A stretch of 64,000 bases of DNA from Bursaphelenchus xylophilus (GCA_904066235.2 CAJFCV020000004.1:11594001-11658000), one strand, 5' to 3'. Numbered from the stretch's first letter, positions 1 to 11,579 are shown. Notes: a model not told the origin generated them from the sequence alone. Numbers and translations are program-made.

Positions 1-63
1 ACAAAGGACAGGAAAAAGTATGTGATAATGTCTCTATAATTTTGCTCTCCAAGTCATAAACAT

Positions 64-690
64 ACGGTGTTGGACCTGATCCAGTGGCAAAAAATGTACC
101 GTTTTGCATCCGGGAAGCATCAAAAATGTGCCAAAGTGCCTCCCTCTCCAAGTGAAAAAAAATCTTCTTTTTGAAGAGAATTTGAACCTTGCTTTTACGG
201 CTTGGAAGACGAAATCTCACAAAATTTTTCTTCTTCCACGCTATTAAAACATTTGCATCCGGGAAGTATCAAAAATGTGGCAAAATGCTTCCCTCTCCAA
301 CTACAAAAACTCCGTTTTGACCTGCGCGCCCTTTCCCTCACAAAAAGAGCAAGCGCACGTCAAACTGAGGAGTCCGGTGACCGGAATAGACTCTTCGCTA
401 TCGGTTTTTTACATTTCGTCTTGATTTCCAGAGAAAGAGAGAAAAAAGACACGCAAAAACGTACTCTCTCGCCCCAAAAATTCCCCATTTCTTCCCCGAC
501 AAAACGTTTTTTCGCGTCTTTTTTTGGCAAATTGCCAATCCATTCACCGGACTGTTTTAGCTTATCTCGGTTTGACGTGAAGCGCGCTTTTGAAATCGGA
601 GTTTTTAACCTGGAGAGGGAAGCATATTGCCACATTTTTGATATTTCCCGAATGCAAAAAGGTACGTTTTTTGCCAATGATCCAAATCTA
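64..690. mobile_element. Family A palindrome, interrupted by K
   Basis: Left half (GACCTGATCCAGTGGCAAAA) and right half (ending TTTTTTGCCAATGATCC) are split by K at 357-578 and by a duplicated left arm at about 250. A 68-base segment at 180-249 recurs at 27657-27727. Confidence 0.6.
357..578. mobile_element. Family K MITE
   Basis: Terminal inverted repeats ACGTCAAACTGAG / CTCGGTTTGACGT; flanked by the near-duplicates AAGCGCAC and AAGCGCGC. The second copy is inverted at 42057-42275. It sits inside an A element. Confidence 0.6.
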
Positions 691-1142
691 GTTGTTATGA
701 TGTGTTAAATACCTGAGCTTGTTTCTGCAGAGCACGAGCTGGAGTATCGCGCTAAAGAACTTTCTTGAGTAGTTGTAGCGATCAGGCTTGAAACACGAGG
801 GTTCCATTCAAACACAAGGATCTTCATACTCCGACATTTTTAAACATACTTTCCAAAAACTTACACATAAACACACAGAAATCATGCCACATCTTGAACC
901 ATAATTTTTTACTTTTATTGTTTATCAAGCTTTTTCACATAACCACAACGTAAAAGTGAAGTATTCTACGAAATTCCAAAACTAACTATTGGTAGAACGC
1001 ACGAGACTTTTTTGTACAACAAAAATTCCAAAGGTATACGCATCAGAAAGACAATCCGGACCGAGGCTTAAAACGAGAAGACATTGTGTCAAAAATTTCA
1101 AGTAAAAAAGAAAAAAAAATTGTCAACAACTTTTGGCTATGG
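690..1142. other. No gene seen; 3' flank of the four-pass protein gene
   Basis: AT-rich, with a short B-like scrap (TTTCTGCAGAGCACGAGCT) at 723-741 and polyadenylation-like A/T tracts near 905-930. Nothing else supported. Confidence 0.4.
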
Positions 1143-4081
1143 TCACCGCGCGCTGTTCAAGGTTTCCATGGGCTTGGAGTAGGTCATGCAGTACTTCATG
1201 TACTGACGCCGCTCCACAAAGTACTGACGGCAGTTGTAGATGGTGATCAGGAAGTAGAGCTGCAGGATGAATGTGAGGACCAGCATGCCGATGAAAAAGT
1301 AGATCCGGACCAAGGTATTGGTGTCCAACGCCACGGTGCTTTGTTGAGGGTGCTCGTGGAAGGGGGCCGCGTTCAGGATCCGATAGCAGACGGCGAGGTC
1401 GGTGGAAACGGCGACGATCCCGAGAATTATGAGGAGGCCGACTGTGAGGATGGTTAGAACCTGCAATGAAAAGGAATTGGCTGATTTTACAGGGGAAGTA
1501 CCCCAAGTGCGACGCTCAGATTTTGATGAAACTTGGCATAAATTCAGAATAATTTTTTTCTAAAATATAAGCGAGAATCCCAGCTCGCGCTTTGCAGAAA
1601 CAACCGAGATTTATAGATCGAAAGTTGGCGAAAATTTGACACTTTTTGCCGAATTTCCGCACAAAAAGTTTCATGCTGTAAAAGGGGGAGCTTTTTCTTT
1701 AGGCCGAATTTTGAATGCATTGTAAATCATATTTCAATCTGTCATGGAAGGTGCTCAAAGTGTGTCGCTCAGACTTTGACGAAAAACGGCAACAAATTTA
1801 AATTGATTTATTGTAACATGAGAAGTACCTCAAGCGCGACGCTCAGATTTCGATAAAACAGTCACCAAATTAAGATTCCTTTTTCTGATTTTTGTTCTGG
1901 GGCCAATGCGCTAACTGAAAGTTTGTTGAAAGTTAGCTGAAAATAGTAGGGCGCAGTTCGAAAAACAACGTTTCGCAGCTCGCCAGAGCTAAGTTTCAGC
2001 CTGCTTTTGAGCTGCGCCCGTGCAAGTTCTCCGAGCTGCGCCCTATGATTTTCAGCAAACTTTCAGATAACGCATTGGTCCCTGCAAAAAAGACGGTTTC
2101 AAGGCAAAAAGCTGGCAAAAATGTCCGCTTTATTGCGAATTTTGGCGTGAAGTTTTATACCTATTTTTGCCGATGAGGGAAATTAAAAATGTCTCAAAAA
2201 ATCTATATTTTTCCAAGCGAAATTGGGAAAGATGTATTTAAAAAAAGTTTGTTTTCTCTCTTGTTGTTAGGAAAACCTTCTCTACACCCTTAATTTTATT
2301 ATTAAAATTGACAAAAAGCTTTGTAAAGACTGCCGAAAAAGACTTTTGTATGGCTTTTAACCCTCAGACACCGTACTCTTTAATGCTTCCCCAAAATTTA
2401 CCTGAATAATCATGTGAGGTATCAGCAAGCCGCCCACGTTCTTCATGACCCCGATTACCATCAACAGCACGCAAATCGTGGCTAACGCCGAGCAAGCGGC
2501 CGTGATGATGAATGCGACGTGGACGTAATCACTGGTTTTGTCGCCCTGCTTGTAGTGGTAGCTTTCTTTTTGTTGAAGGCTGACGAGGAATGAGTTGATG
2601 AAGAAGAAGAGGATGAGGAAGAATTCAAGACCTGAAATTGCGGGGATGAAATCGGAAAAGTAAAAGGAGTTATGGGAGATTAATGTAAAATATGGTGAGA
2701 ATTTATACCCCCGGGGCATAAAATTTTTTCAGTGTCTAGAAAATGCGTCACGATGACACCAGGCTAAAGTGTGCTAATGGTTTAAAAAACGGATGTATAC
2801 GGCTAGGAGTACCTTCAGATCACGCAAAAAAAATTTGAGACTGGCTGCAGAAAAAATCCAGCAAAATCCAGAAAATCCGTCATCCAAATAGCGGGCGTCG
2901 CGACACTTGCGGGCAACCACTTTGCGGGCAACCAGTTTGCGGGCAAATTTTTTGCGGGCAGCCACTTTGCGGGCAAAATTTGGGGGGTCACATTTGCGGG
3001 CAGCTGAAACATTTGCGGGCAGCTGAGACATTTGCGGGCAGCCTGGGACATTTGCGGGCAACCGACACTTGCGGGCAGCCGACATTTGCGGGCAACCGGC
3101 ACCTGAGGGTAACAGGGTGGAGATAGAAATATTACCGCGATATTTTGAAAATTTGCCGACATTTGCGGGCAGCCGACACTTGCGGGCAGCCGACATTTGC
3201 GGGCAACAGGAAAAAACAATCACACAGACTGTATTGGTACTTTTGGAACTGTTGCCCGCAAATGTCGGCTTCCCGCAAGTATTGCCTGCCCGCAAATGTC
3301 GGAAAACTTCCAAAATATTGCAGTAATTTTTCCACCTCCACCTTGTTATCCTCAAGCGCCGGTTGCCCGCAAATGTCGGCTGCCCGCAAATGTCGGCAAG
3401 TTTCCAAAATATCATAGTAATTTCTCCCCCTTCATTCCGTTACCCTCACAATCAGGTGTCGGTTGCCCGCAAATGTCGGCTGCCCGCAAATCTTCCAGGC
3501 TGCCCGCAACTGTCGACCCTGCCCGCAAATGTCCCAGGCTGCCCGCAAATGCCGGTGCTGGCCGCAAATGTCGGCTGCCCGCAAAGTGGCTGCCCGCAAA
3601 AAATTTGCCCGCAAACTGGCTGCCCGCAAAGTGGTTGCCCGCAAGTGTGCGCTCGCCAAATAGCGTATTGCATACGTTTTGGACCTAAATCTTTTTGTGG
3701 GTAGTCTAGAGAGTACTACAATCCATATACAGTCGTTGTTTATACCGCTAGCACATTTTAAATGGCCGTCATCGTGACACATTTTCTGGACGCGCAATGA
3801 TTTTGATAATTCCCGAGCCTTAAGCCGTATACGGAAACAAACATGAAAAAGCGCTCACCCGCAATAACATATGCACCCGTTTTGATGTGGAAACAACTGC
3901 AGAAGCATCGATACTCGTCGGCGCTCTCGTCGAACTGTATGATCCCCGGCAGTCCCTCCGATTCCCTTCGCCGATGATGGTGATGGTGCTGCTTGTTCCC
4001 ATTCTCGACGTGATTCAGCTGGTTGTTGCGCATCAGCGGCGAGCGCAGCACACTCTGCAAACGGCCGTTCATTGCTCGCAT
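1143..4081 (-). CDS. Four-pass membrane protein (LAPTM-like), three coding exons
   Basis: Exons 4081-3859, 2631-2402 and 1460-1143 join in frame (phases 1 and 0) to 256 residues. A polar N-terminus with five consecutive His (about residues 32-36) leads to a Cys-rich stretch CFCSCFHIKTG, then four hydrophobic spans at about 68-93, 112-136, 141-169 and 202-226, and a short Arg/Tyr-rich tail. This layout resembles LAPTM4/5-like nematode proteins of endomembranes; that assignment is by pattern only. The ATG at 4081 is the first ATG after an acceptor at 4234, and an in-frame stop lies at 4142-4144. Intron 1 carries foldback element FB1; intron 2 carries B fragments and element J. A second open frame overlaps the first exon (4157-3855) but lacks an ATG. 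No specific function can be read from the sequence. Confidence 0.8.
1490..1870. mobile_element. Family B fragments in intron 2
   Basis: Starts CAGGGGAAGTACCCCAAGTG preceded by TTA; a second start-like segment occurs near 1818. Right end missing. Confidence 0.5.
1899..2082. mobile_element. Family J MITE
   Basis: Imperfect palindrome with ends GGGGCCAATGCGCTAACTGA and GTTATCTGAAAGTTTGCTGA (read inward from the right end), and inner GGGCGCAGCTCGG motifs. A partial copy occurs at 32076-32135. Confidence 0.5.
2894..3656. mobile_element. Foldback element FB1 (763 bp)
   Basis: Left arm is tandem TTGCGGGCAGCCGACA-like units, right arm the same units inverted. Ends GGCGTCGCGACACTTGC and GCAAGTGTGCGCTCGC. 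Exact 9-bp target duplication CAAATAGCG at 2885-2893 and 3657-3665. Lies in intron 1 of the four-pass protein gene. No transposase. The open frames in it are by-products of the repeats. Confidence 0.85.
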
Positions 4082-4280
4082 GGCCAATGATATCCTTCTC
4101 CGGATGCGGGGCTGGCGTTCGATATTCCCACGAGTCCCTATTCAAGACCAATTTGGGCTAACGCGAAATGAAGGAATCTTCGTTCTAAGCCGTTTGATAC
4201 CCAGTTATGATGCGGTGTTGTGAGAGGTTGTGGTCTGGAAAAGGAGGAATTAGAGAAGTAACATTGTGGTAATGAAATAG

Positions 4281-4725
4281 CCTCAGTACGACGCTAACAA
4301 TAAGATTTTGATGAAAATAGGCTCAAATCTTCCCAAAGCTCGAATGATCGTTCTTCAAAGAATATATGAGATTGCTAGCTCGCAGTTTACAGAAATGACC
4401 CAGATTTTTAAGTCGAAAGTTGGCAAAGATTTGACACCTTTTTTCAATTTTTGCATGAAAAGTTCCATGCTTATTTCTGCCGTAAAATGCAATGCTTCCA
4501 CAAAAATTTAATTTTCCGCATGAATCTGGCACAAATATGGCGAAGAGTTGTTTTTTCTGTCACCGCTTTCCGCATTTTGCATAGTCTCTCGGCCGCAAAG
4601 ATCGTTGAGTATCTCGACTGTCCTTGCAGAGCGCGAGCTAAAATTTTCAGGATTGATATGTGACCTATGCCTGACGTGTGTGCAAATATAAATTAATTTG
4701 AGCGTCATAGTTGTGGTACTTTGCT
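4281..4725. mobile_element. Family B copy, degenerate ends
   Basis: Shows the family's inner landmarks in order: TTTTTAAGTCGAAAGTTGG, TTTCTGCCGTAAAATG, GGCCGCAAAGATCGTTGA, GCGCGAGCTAAAATTTTCAG and GAGCGTC near the right end. Confidence 0.6.
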
Positions 4726-4859
4726 TATAAGCAACTCTCTTCGAGAAATTGATTTTTACAAAAAAAACGTTTTAATTCTTTCTCTAGCCCTTGCCAAGGT
4801 GATTTATCTAGGCCACAAATTGTGAAACAAAATTGCAAGCTCAATACCTCTTGAAAAAA

Positions 4860-5030
4860 CAAATTTCGGGGCTAAGGTGGTACAACCCGCCAGTCCAGTT
4901 CAGCCCCCCTTGATCCAGTATAAACCCCCTCATCCAATCTGAAGCGCCTACTCGGGATTGGGTTCTCTCGGCTACGATCAGCATTGCCTGGGGGGGGGGG
5001 GCTGAATTACCAAAGCCCCCAAATTTCTTG
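4860..5030. mobile_element. Family C copy, internally deleted
   Basis: Inverted relative to the copy at 48741-49064; shares ACCCAATCCCGAGTAGGCGC (as its complement) and the ends. Contains a G12 run at about 4990-5001. No duplication visible. Confidence 0.5.
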
Positions 5031-5433
5031 TGCCTACAAGATTTGGCATTCTGTCCCCAGTTCTGATGATTTGTACAGTGCGTTTGACCGAAAAACAGCA
5101 TTTGCAAACTGCATTTTTGTTTTTGTTTTTCTTGCGTTACGGCTCGCGCAATTCCCATTTTTCGCAACAACAAATAATTTTTTTCAAAGTGGGACAGAAT
5201 TCGGGTGTCGCGAAAATTTATCAGGACTTTTTGTCTTGCATATGCAAAAAATTGGGTGACTCTACTCTCATAACTTTCTCTGCTCCTTGCTCAGATCACA
5301 CTGTCTTACCCTGAGAGCCGTTGAACCTCTCACAAATCCCCCCTTTCTACCCTTAATCCCAAAAAAAGCCAAAACTCAAGATTATCTCCCACCAAAAAAA
5401 CACCCACAATCAATCCCATAAATTTCCACTCAC

Positions 5434-5656
5434 TGTTTTGGCACGTCTTGGCTCGCGGTGTCGGCTCGGAACGCTGCGAGGGATTAGTCGAACTCGGAAG
5501 GCATTTGGAGCCAGCCGAACTTTGGGGTGTGGGTTGTTTGCAGAGGGTGTAAATATCAATGGCAGGGATGGATTGCGGCGCCGTTTTAGGTGTGCTCGGC
5601 CTTCAGCATGATGATGTTCGCGTAGAGAAGAGGGTCAGAATGGGGGTGGAAGGGGT
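5434..5656 (-). other. Candidate untranslated 5' exon of the four-pass protein gene
   Basis: On the minus strand the interval is bounded by a good acceptor (TTCTCCATTCCAG ending at 5657) and a consensus GTGAGT donor starting at 5433, and it is more GC-rich than its flanks. All three frames are closed or lack a usable ATG; one ATG opens a 7-codon reading frame (MLKAEHT then stop). It would splice to the acceptor at 4234. An alternative is that the upstream acceptor takes a spliced leader, or that the exon belongs to another transcript. Inference from splice signals only. Confidence 0.4.
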
Positions 5657-6159
5657 CTGGAATGGAGAACGATAACTTTTTTTGGTTAAATCTGTTTCAA
5701 CTTAAGGCAAAAATCTGGCGATTTGACGCGAAAAAATCTATGCGATCTACACAATCAAGACTTGAAAGCCCCAAAAATCATATCCTCTATAACACGGCTT
5801 TAATGGCACTTTTCGAAAATGCAAAAATATCTCCGAAAGTCCAAATGCACGGGGCAATTTCAACCGGCGTCGAAAACTCAGCGCATGTTGGCATAGTGAA
5901 TGGGGCACGAAAAACAGAAGCAAATTTAAAATTAAAATACTCTCGAAACCGGCCTTGTCACCTTGGAGCAAGTTTTTGGTTCAAACTTTTTCGAAATAAA
6001 AGTTTTATGGAGACTTGAAAGAAATGAAAATTTTAGAGGCTAAAGTCGATCATAAATATTATATTATTATAGGAAGTGGAGGACAATGATGAAAGATAAT
6101 TTTAGTTGGCAGTGGACAAAGGTGAAAAACAAAGGCAGTTATTGCATTTATAATACATA

Positions 6160-6545
6160 CAGGGGAAGTACCCAAAGTGCGACACTCAAATTTTGATGAT
6201 AAAGACTTGGCACAAATTCAGAGTATTTTTTTTCAAAACACTCTGTAGAAATGACAGAGTTTTTGAAGTCCACAGTTTGCAAGCATTTTTGCGAATTTTG
6301 GCATGAAATTGAAAGGCAACTTTTTTAATGTTTCCCCGAAAAATCAAAATTTCCGCTCAAAACTGGCAAAGATTTGGCCAAAAAGTGATTTTTAAGGTTA
6401 CTCTCCGCATTGCGCGTACCCCATAGGCCGCAAAGATCATCCTAGATCGCAAAGATCGTTACGGCGCGCCGCGGCGTAAGCGCGAGAAAAATTGGACGAA
6501 TTGATATGCGTGCTATGTCTAAAGCGTGCGCAAAATAAAAAAAAA
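6160..6545. mobile_element. Family B copy, right end lost
   Basis: Begins CAGGGGAAGTACCCAAAGTG; the inner part matches the family to the GCGCGAGAAAAATTGG segment, then decays. Confidence 0.5.
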
Positions 6546-6617
6546 TCTGAGAAAAAATAAAACTTTTCTTTCAAGTCATAAATATACCTTCAGTCTCATC
6601 AGAAAAGTGAAATTTCA

Positions 6618-7011
6618 CAGAGGAAGTACTCCAAGTGCGACGCTCAGATTTTCTTTAAATTTCGCACACACGTGTGGACACGATATCGAACGATTTATGC
6701 CGCCGAGAGAGCACGCTAAACGTGGAGAGCGGTCAGAGAGAAAAGCGCTTTTTGGCCATAACTTTGGCAGTTTCGTGCGGAAACATTCGATTTTTTGTAG
6801 AAAAATTATTTTTTACGGTAGAAATGCATGAAACTTTTCGTGCCGAAATTCGGCAAAAAGTCCTAAATTTTCGCCGACTTTTGATCTAAAAATCTCGGTT
6901 GTTTCTGTAAAGCGCGAGCTAGGTTTCTCGCATATATCTTAGAAAAAATTATTCTAAATTTGTGCCAAGTTTCATCAAAATCTGAGCGTCGCACCTGGAG
7001 TACTTCCCCTG
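6618..7011. mobile_element. Family B full-length copy (394 bp)
   Basis: Both ends present (CAGAGGAAGTACTCCAAGTG and CTTGGAGT-type CCTGGAGTACTTCCCCTG) with a 3-bp TCA duplication at 6615-6617 and 7012-7014. Confidence 0.75.
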
Positions 7012-7742
7012 TCAGTAAAAATGACAAATGCGAAAATCGCAGAGCCGACCGACGTCTTTAGGTTCTTTCCACTGTACCTTTCGTAAAAAGTTTTGTCCTG
7101 TCTAGTGCGCTACACGTTCTAGGACAAAAAATTCGATAGGCGTGCCTGAGTATCATGGCCGAAAAAATGAGAGTTTATCCGGAACCCACCATACATATGT
7201 ATGTTATATACCCGAGGAATTTACAGAAAATCTGAGCGTCACAGTGAAATATAATAGAATGATCTCTCGATCATTTTTTGTCAACATTCTCGACTTCTGC
7301 GCCCCGGATATATACATGTACGTACACGAACGAACCCGCAAAAACAAAGTAAAAAGCATCTGAATGTGCGGATACGCGGGCTGAACAAAATTGAGTTGAA
7401 CGAACCCGCTGCCAATTCCCCAAACAGTTTCGCATGAAATTTTGTTGTGCCGGCAGTTGTGGCCCGAAAACACGGCGTGGCTGAGAGCTTGAAAATCGGC
7501 TGTTTTCACAGCAGAAGGGATAATTTTATAAATTTAATGGATTTCAAAGCCTTACGGAGGTTAATGTTTGCGATAAAATAGTTCAAAATGAAATATAAAA
7601 TTCGTGCAAAGGCCACAAGTGCAAAAGAATAAAAAATTGGGCCAAATGAGCTTAAAAATAGCCAGAAATTGCCTTAAAAAAGGCTTTGATGGTGGGCGAA
7701 AGCTAGCGTAAGACTCTAAGGTTTTGTAAAACAATGTAAATA

Positions 7743-7879
7743 TCAGCTTGTCGGGAAAATAATGAGCTCTCTGCCGCATCGAAAATTGCATTACAGCCGA
7801 GAAAATGACTCGTGTCGAGCCTAGTCGAAAAGAAGAATTTGCTGCCATAATCCGGCGTTATTTTCCCGACGACTGATAC
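7743..7879. mobile_element. Family D MITE
   Basis: Ends TCAGCTTGTCGGGAAAATAA and TTATTTTCCCGACGACTGAT. Confidence 0.65.
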
Positions 7880-8028
7880 TAACCGGGCCCAATAAAGGAA
7901 TGTAGTAAAACGCATATTGTAAAAGCTGAGCTGATGAAGAAATTCATGTACCTAACGAACAGTAACGCTTCCGTTTACGCCCAAAAGTATTGCTGTAAAA
8001 CATGGTAACCACTAGTTTGGCTTCTTAT

Positions 8029-8183
8029 AAGCCTGTCGGGAAAATAAAGAGCGTTCTGTCGCATGGAAAATCGCCTCGCCCCCGAGAAAATGAATTGTGT
8101 CGCAACAAAATCGAATTGCTTTTCACTTTAGCAACACGGCCGGCGCAGCGGCATCTCGGTCATTATTTTCCCGACAGACTGAT
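8029..8183. mobile_element. Family D MITE
   Basis: Ends CCTGTCGGGAAAATAAAGAG and TTATTTTCCCGACAGACTGA. Confidence 0.65.
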
Positions 8184-8726
8184 ATCATACCAACCCTAGA
8201 CACCTCAAAAGTCCGTTTCCACATATCTAATCAATTTCATAAAAATTTTACTCTCTAAAAATTCCGTCCAACCCCGTTCAACACCCTTAAAACCAGGTGT
8301 AGAATCGCTAATTCGCCCCTAAATTAACAACAAATTGTACAACATATTCCTCACGTCATTCCGTTCACACCGTCGGAATACGAAAAACTCACATTCGTTA
8401 AGGCATGTAATTTTCGAAAAGAGCCCACCAATTTATGCGCGTTGAGTAAGCGTAAGGGAGAACTGAAGCCGAAGCCCGCTTGCTCTCCTCAAGACGGACA
8501 AACATGGAGATAACATTACGCCACTTGTTGCACTATGCATACAAAGCAGAACCTAGGGTTTTGTGCCGAGAAGGGATGCAAATTGTAGGACAAAGGCAGG
8601 TTATGTTTAATTGAGAGGCTAGAAAAGCGCTATGGGGCAACCATCTTACTAGACAATAAAATTCGTTTGTGATAGGAGATTTTTTTGGTATACAGAAGCT
8701 TATTATTTGTGGTCGAAAACTGACTA

Positions 8727-8882
8727 TCAGTCTGTCGGGAAAATAACGGCGGATCGTCGCGCATCGGAATCGCCCATCATCACTTTGCGACTGCAAGCCG
8801 CGACTTGGAATTTGGTGCGCGATAGCGGGTGAGGCGAGACATTTTGCTGCGACGATCCGCCGTTATTTTCCCGACAGACTGA
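8727..8882. mobile_element. Family D MITE with intact TA duplication
   Basis: Long terminal inverted repeats extend to TCGCGC; TA dinucleotides flank exactly (8725-8726, 8883-8884). Confidence 0.8.
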
Positions 8883-9434
8883 TAGAGATAGCCCTGAAAC
8901 TGTCTTTATAAGTAGCTTACTTAAACGGCAGCTTGTGGTACAAAAGTTACACAGTACATCAAAAAAGGATGACTAAAGAAAGGCTCAGAAAGCGACTCAA
9001 TTTTATGACTGTAAGACTTGATATTTCTATAAAAAACGCCCGACAATTTTACGGGCTCCAAAATGCTTCACATACCATCAACCTACAAGAAATTTATTTC
9101 TGAATTTCCAACGTCAAGAGCTTGGCAAATCGCCAAAGCTAATGTCAAGAAAAAAATGCAAGTGCATCGTGCCACAACACTATTCTTTTTTGACATCATT
9201 TTGAACGCGACATTGTGCTCATTATTTTTTCGACAGACTTTAAAATGCACGGTGAAGACTCCTTATACGCCTCAAAAACTCTTGCTCTTAACATGCACTC
9301 AATTTTCACAAAAAAATTAAAAGAATTTACGCTAGTGCCGTGCTTGCTTGAGCACCTTTGAAAGAGTATTTTTTTATCAACAACCTTATCTTAAAACAGT
9401 CGTTTTCAATGTTCCCCAAAAACAAGACCAAATC

Positions 9435-10043
9435 TCAGTCTGTCAGGAAAATATCGAGCATTCTGTCGCGTTGAAAATCGTATCGCCGCCAAGAAAAATC
9501 GACAGTGTCGCGGTGAAATTAAATTGCTTTTTACAGGGGAAGTACTCCAAGTGCGACGCTCAGATTTTGGTGAAACCTGGCAAAAATTTAGAGTAATTTT
9601 TTCTAAGATATATGCGAGAATCCTAGCTCGCGCTTTGCAGAAACAACCGAGATTTTTAGAACGAAAGTCGGCAAAAATTTGGGACTTTTTGCCGAATTTT
9701 GGCACGAAAAGTTTCATGACTATTTTTCCCGTAAAGGATAATGTTCCTATAAAAAATCAAACTTTTCCGCGAAACTGCCAAAGTTATGGCCAAAAAGCGT
9801 TTTTCTCTCTGACCGCTCTCCACGTTTTGCAGTGCTCTCTCGGCGGCAAAAATCGTTCGATATCTCGGCGGCCACAGGAAAGCGCGAGTAAAACTTTCAG
9901 GAATTGATATTTAGTCCATACCCGACATGTGTGCAAAATTTAAAGAAAATCTGAGCGTCGCACTTGGAGTACTTCCCCTGTTAATGGTTCAGCGAGACGA
10001 TTAACGCGTCGACATTGCGCTCACTATTTTCCGTACAGACTGA
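9435..10043. mobile_element. Family D MITE interrupted by a B element
   Basis: D halves at 9435-9530 and 9984-10043 are split by the B copy at 9534-9980. Confidence 0.75.
9534..9980. mobile_element. Family B full-length copy (447 bp), nested in D
   Basis: Ends CAGGGGAAGTACTCCAAGTG and its complement, with 3-bp TTA duplication at 9531-9533 and 9981-9983. The best reference copy of the family in the window. Confidence 0.85.
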
Positions 10044-10268
10044 TATCTCGTCCAAAAATAATATATACCAAATGGATAATAGACAAACAGCTTTCTCGCA
10101 ACGACTTCCGTCACCGCTATCTTTTCATTTGAAGACATTTCCGAATGAAAATGTCTGCAGAAACCCAAAAATGGGGCCAAAATTCCCACGTGACCTTATG
10201 ATCCGTCGGCCCTCGCCCCGGGGCCGCCTCATCCACACCATCTTGCACTTTTAGGCCGGATTACTCAC

Positions 10269-10870
10269 CTCCGGGGCAAATCCCTAATTTGGTGTGTGCG
10301 CGCAAATTTCCGGGAAGCCGGATAACGGGAAAATAATTAAAAACTTGATGCAAACGCGCGCCAAAACTGGAAACAAAAACAATTCCCCCGCCCGTGGCCG
10401 CTTGGCCGCTACTTGGCCCTCTCAACGAGCGAAAGAGAGGGCGGCCAGGAAATGTCGGAAGACGAAAAGCGAGCGCGCAAAAAGAATGCAAAAGGCAAAC
10501 AGAAAAAGAGGAGGGAATTCCACCATGACAGCGTGTTTCTGCTCTCCTCCCCTTTGCGTTTTTTCTTCTCTCTTCATTGATGGCCGTAGGGTCGGGGGGT
10601 TTTGTGCGAAAAGTGGGGCCGCAATTGTTGGACGCTTGCGGTGCCGGGCTTTTTTGTGCGGCGCAAATCTTTGAAATCCGTTTTCCGCTCCTCCACGGCT
10701 TCCGTCGTGACGAGGACATCAAATTCTATGAAAGATGGCGGACGAGAGTTTGTCGAGGACGTTCAGGAATTTGATTTGCCCGCTTCGGAAATGCTTTCTT
10801 CTCCTCGATTCTTCAGCCGGATTGAAAAAAAAAGGGGGAGAGGATGAGGATGTTGAGGACAATTGAGAGA
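10269..10870 (-). promoter_or_regulatory. GC-rich block with GTGAGT donor: candidate first exon and promoter
   Basis: This is the only GC-rich, repeat-poor island between 5.7k and 11k. It is rich in purine/pyrimidine tracts and ends, on the minus strand, with a consensus GTGAGT donor at 10268. Long overlapping open frames on both strands here look like composition effects, not proteins. It could be the first exon of the gene ending at 1143, giving a 4.6-kb 5' UTR intron packed with transposons. A CACGTG E-box lies just outside at about 10187. Confidence 0.3.
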
Positions 10871-11062
10871 AACTCAATAAATGCAGTAGGGGTGTAATCT
10901 GTGAGAAGATCTATTAATTTTGTAGCGTATTTGGAGTCAATATTCCCACAAGGCCCAAGGAAAATTATTATTGGAAAATCGAGGAAAGATTACGGTTTTA
11001 AGACCCGTAAAAAAAAATTCATCGGACATTCTTTCGATTAGAATTACGATTTTTCTGTCGTA

Positions 11063-11318
11063 CAGTGGGAGACCTGATCCAGTGGCCAAAAACGTACCAT
11101 TTTGTATCCAGGAAGAATCCAAAAATGTGGCAAATTACCGCCCTGTTCAAGTGAAAGAACTCCGATTTCAAAAGCGCGCTCGCTTCTTTTTGTGAGGGAA
11201 AGAGCGCGCCCTTCAAAACGAAGTTTTTTCACTTGGAGAGGGAAGGATTTTACCACATTTTTGATGCTTCCCGGACGCAAAATGGTACGTTTTTTGCCAC
11301 TGGATCAGGCCCCCACTG
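11063..11318. mobile_element. Family A full-length palindrome (256 bp)
   Basis: Ends CAGTGGGAGACCTGATCCAG and its complement, TA on both sides. Same length as the copy at 31810. Confidence 0.85.
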
Positions 11319-11579
11319 TAATCCTCGTAGTATGATAGAAATTTTTCACTGACAACTCCCGGCTACTGATAAGTACATGACTCTATTGAATTCGTCCACC
11401 GCTTTCAAAGTTATGGGAATTTGTTTCCAAGAACATAGTAAGAATGCCTGGTTAACCTTATTGCAACTATTCAAGCCACTTATGCACCAGGAAACTTAAT
11501 CCGCAACATCTAACTGCCAAATCCATCGTTTGAATTTCTTGTTTTAAGCAAATGTTGGCTGATTTCCAAACATGCCCGC

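Larger units (their letters stand above)
5657..10268. other. Repeat-dominated stretch, no coding gene seen
   Basis: Possible giant 5' UTR intron of the gene ending at 1143. It contains B elements (6160, 6618), D elements (7743, 8029, 8727, 9435) and a half D at 9160-9245. Gaps at 7012-7742 and 8190-8725 show no coding signal. Confidence 0.5.

Noticed and set aside
202..708. Open frame of 168 codons near the left edge
   Set aside because: Runs through nested A and K elements; also open on the opposite strand.
2894..3797. Many overlapping open frames rich in Cys-Pro-Gln or Arg-Lys-Cys repeats
   Set aside because: They are translations of the 16-bp FB units in all frames; no splice or codon signal.
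5662..6018. Plus-strand frame of 118 codons
   Set aside because: AT-rich, no domain, lies in a likely intron on the other strand.
10261..10722. Long minus-strand open frame (153 codons) and the overlapping plus frame
   Set aside because: GC-rich composition opens several frames at once; no domain and no codon preference; more likely promoter or untranslated exon.
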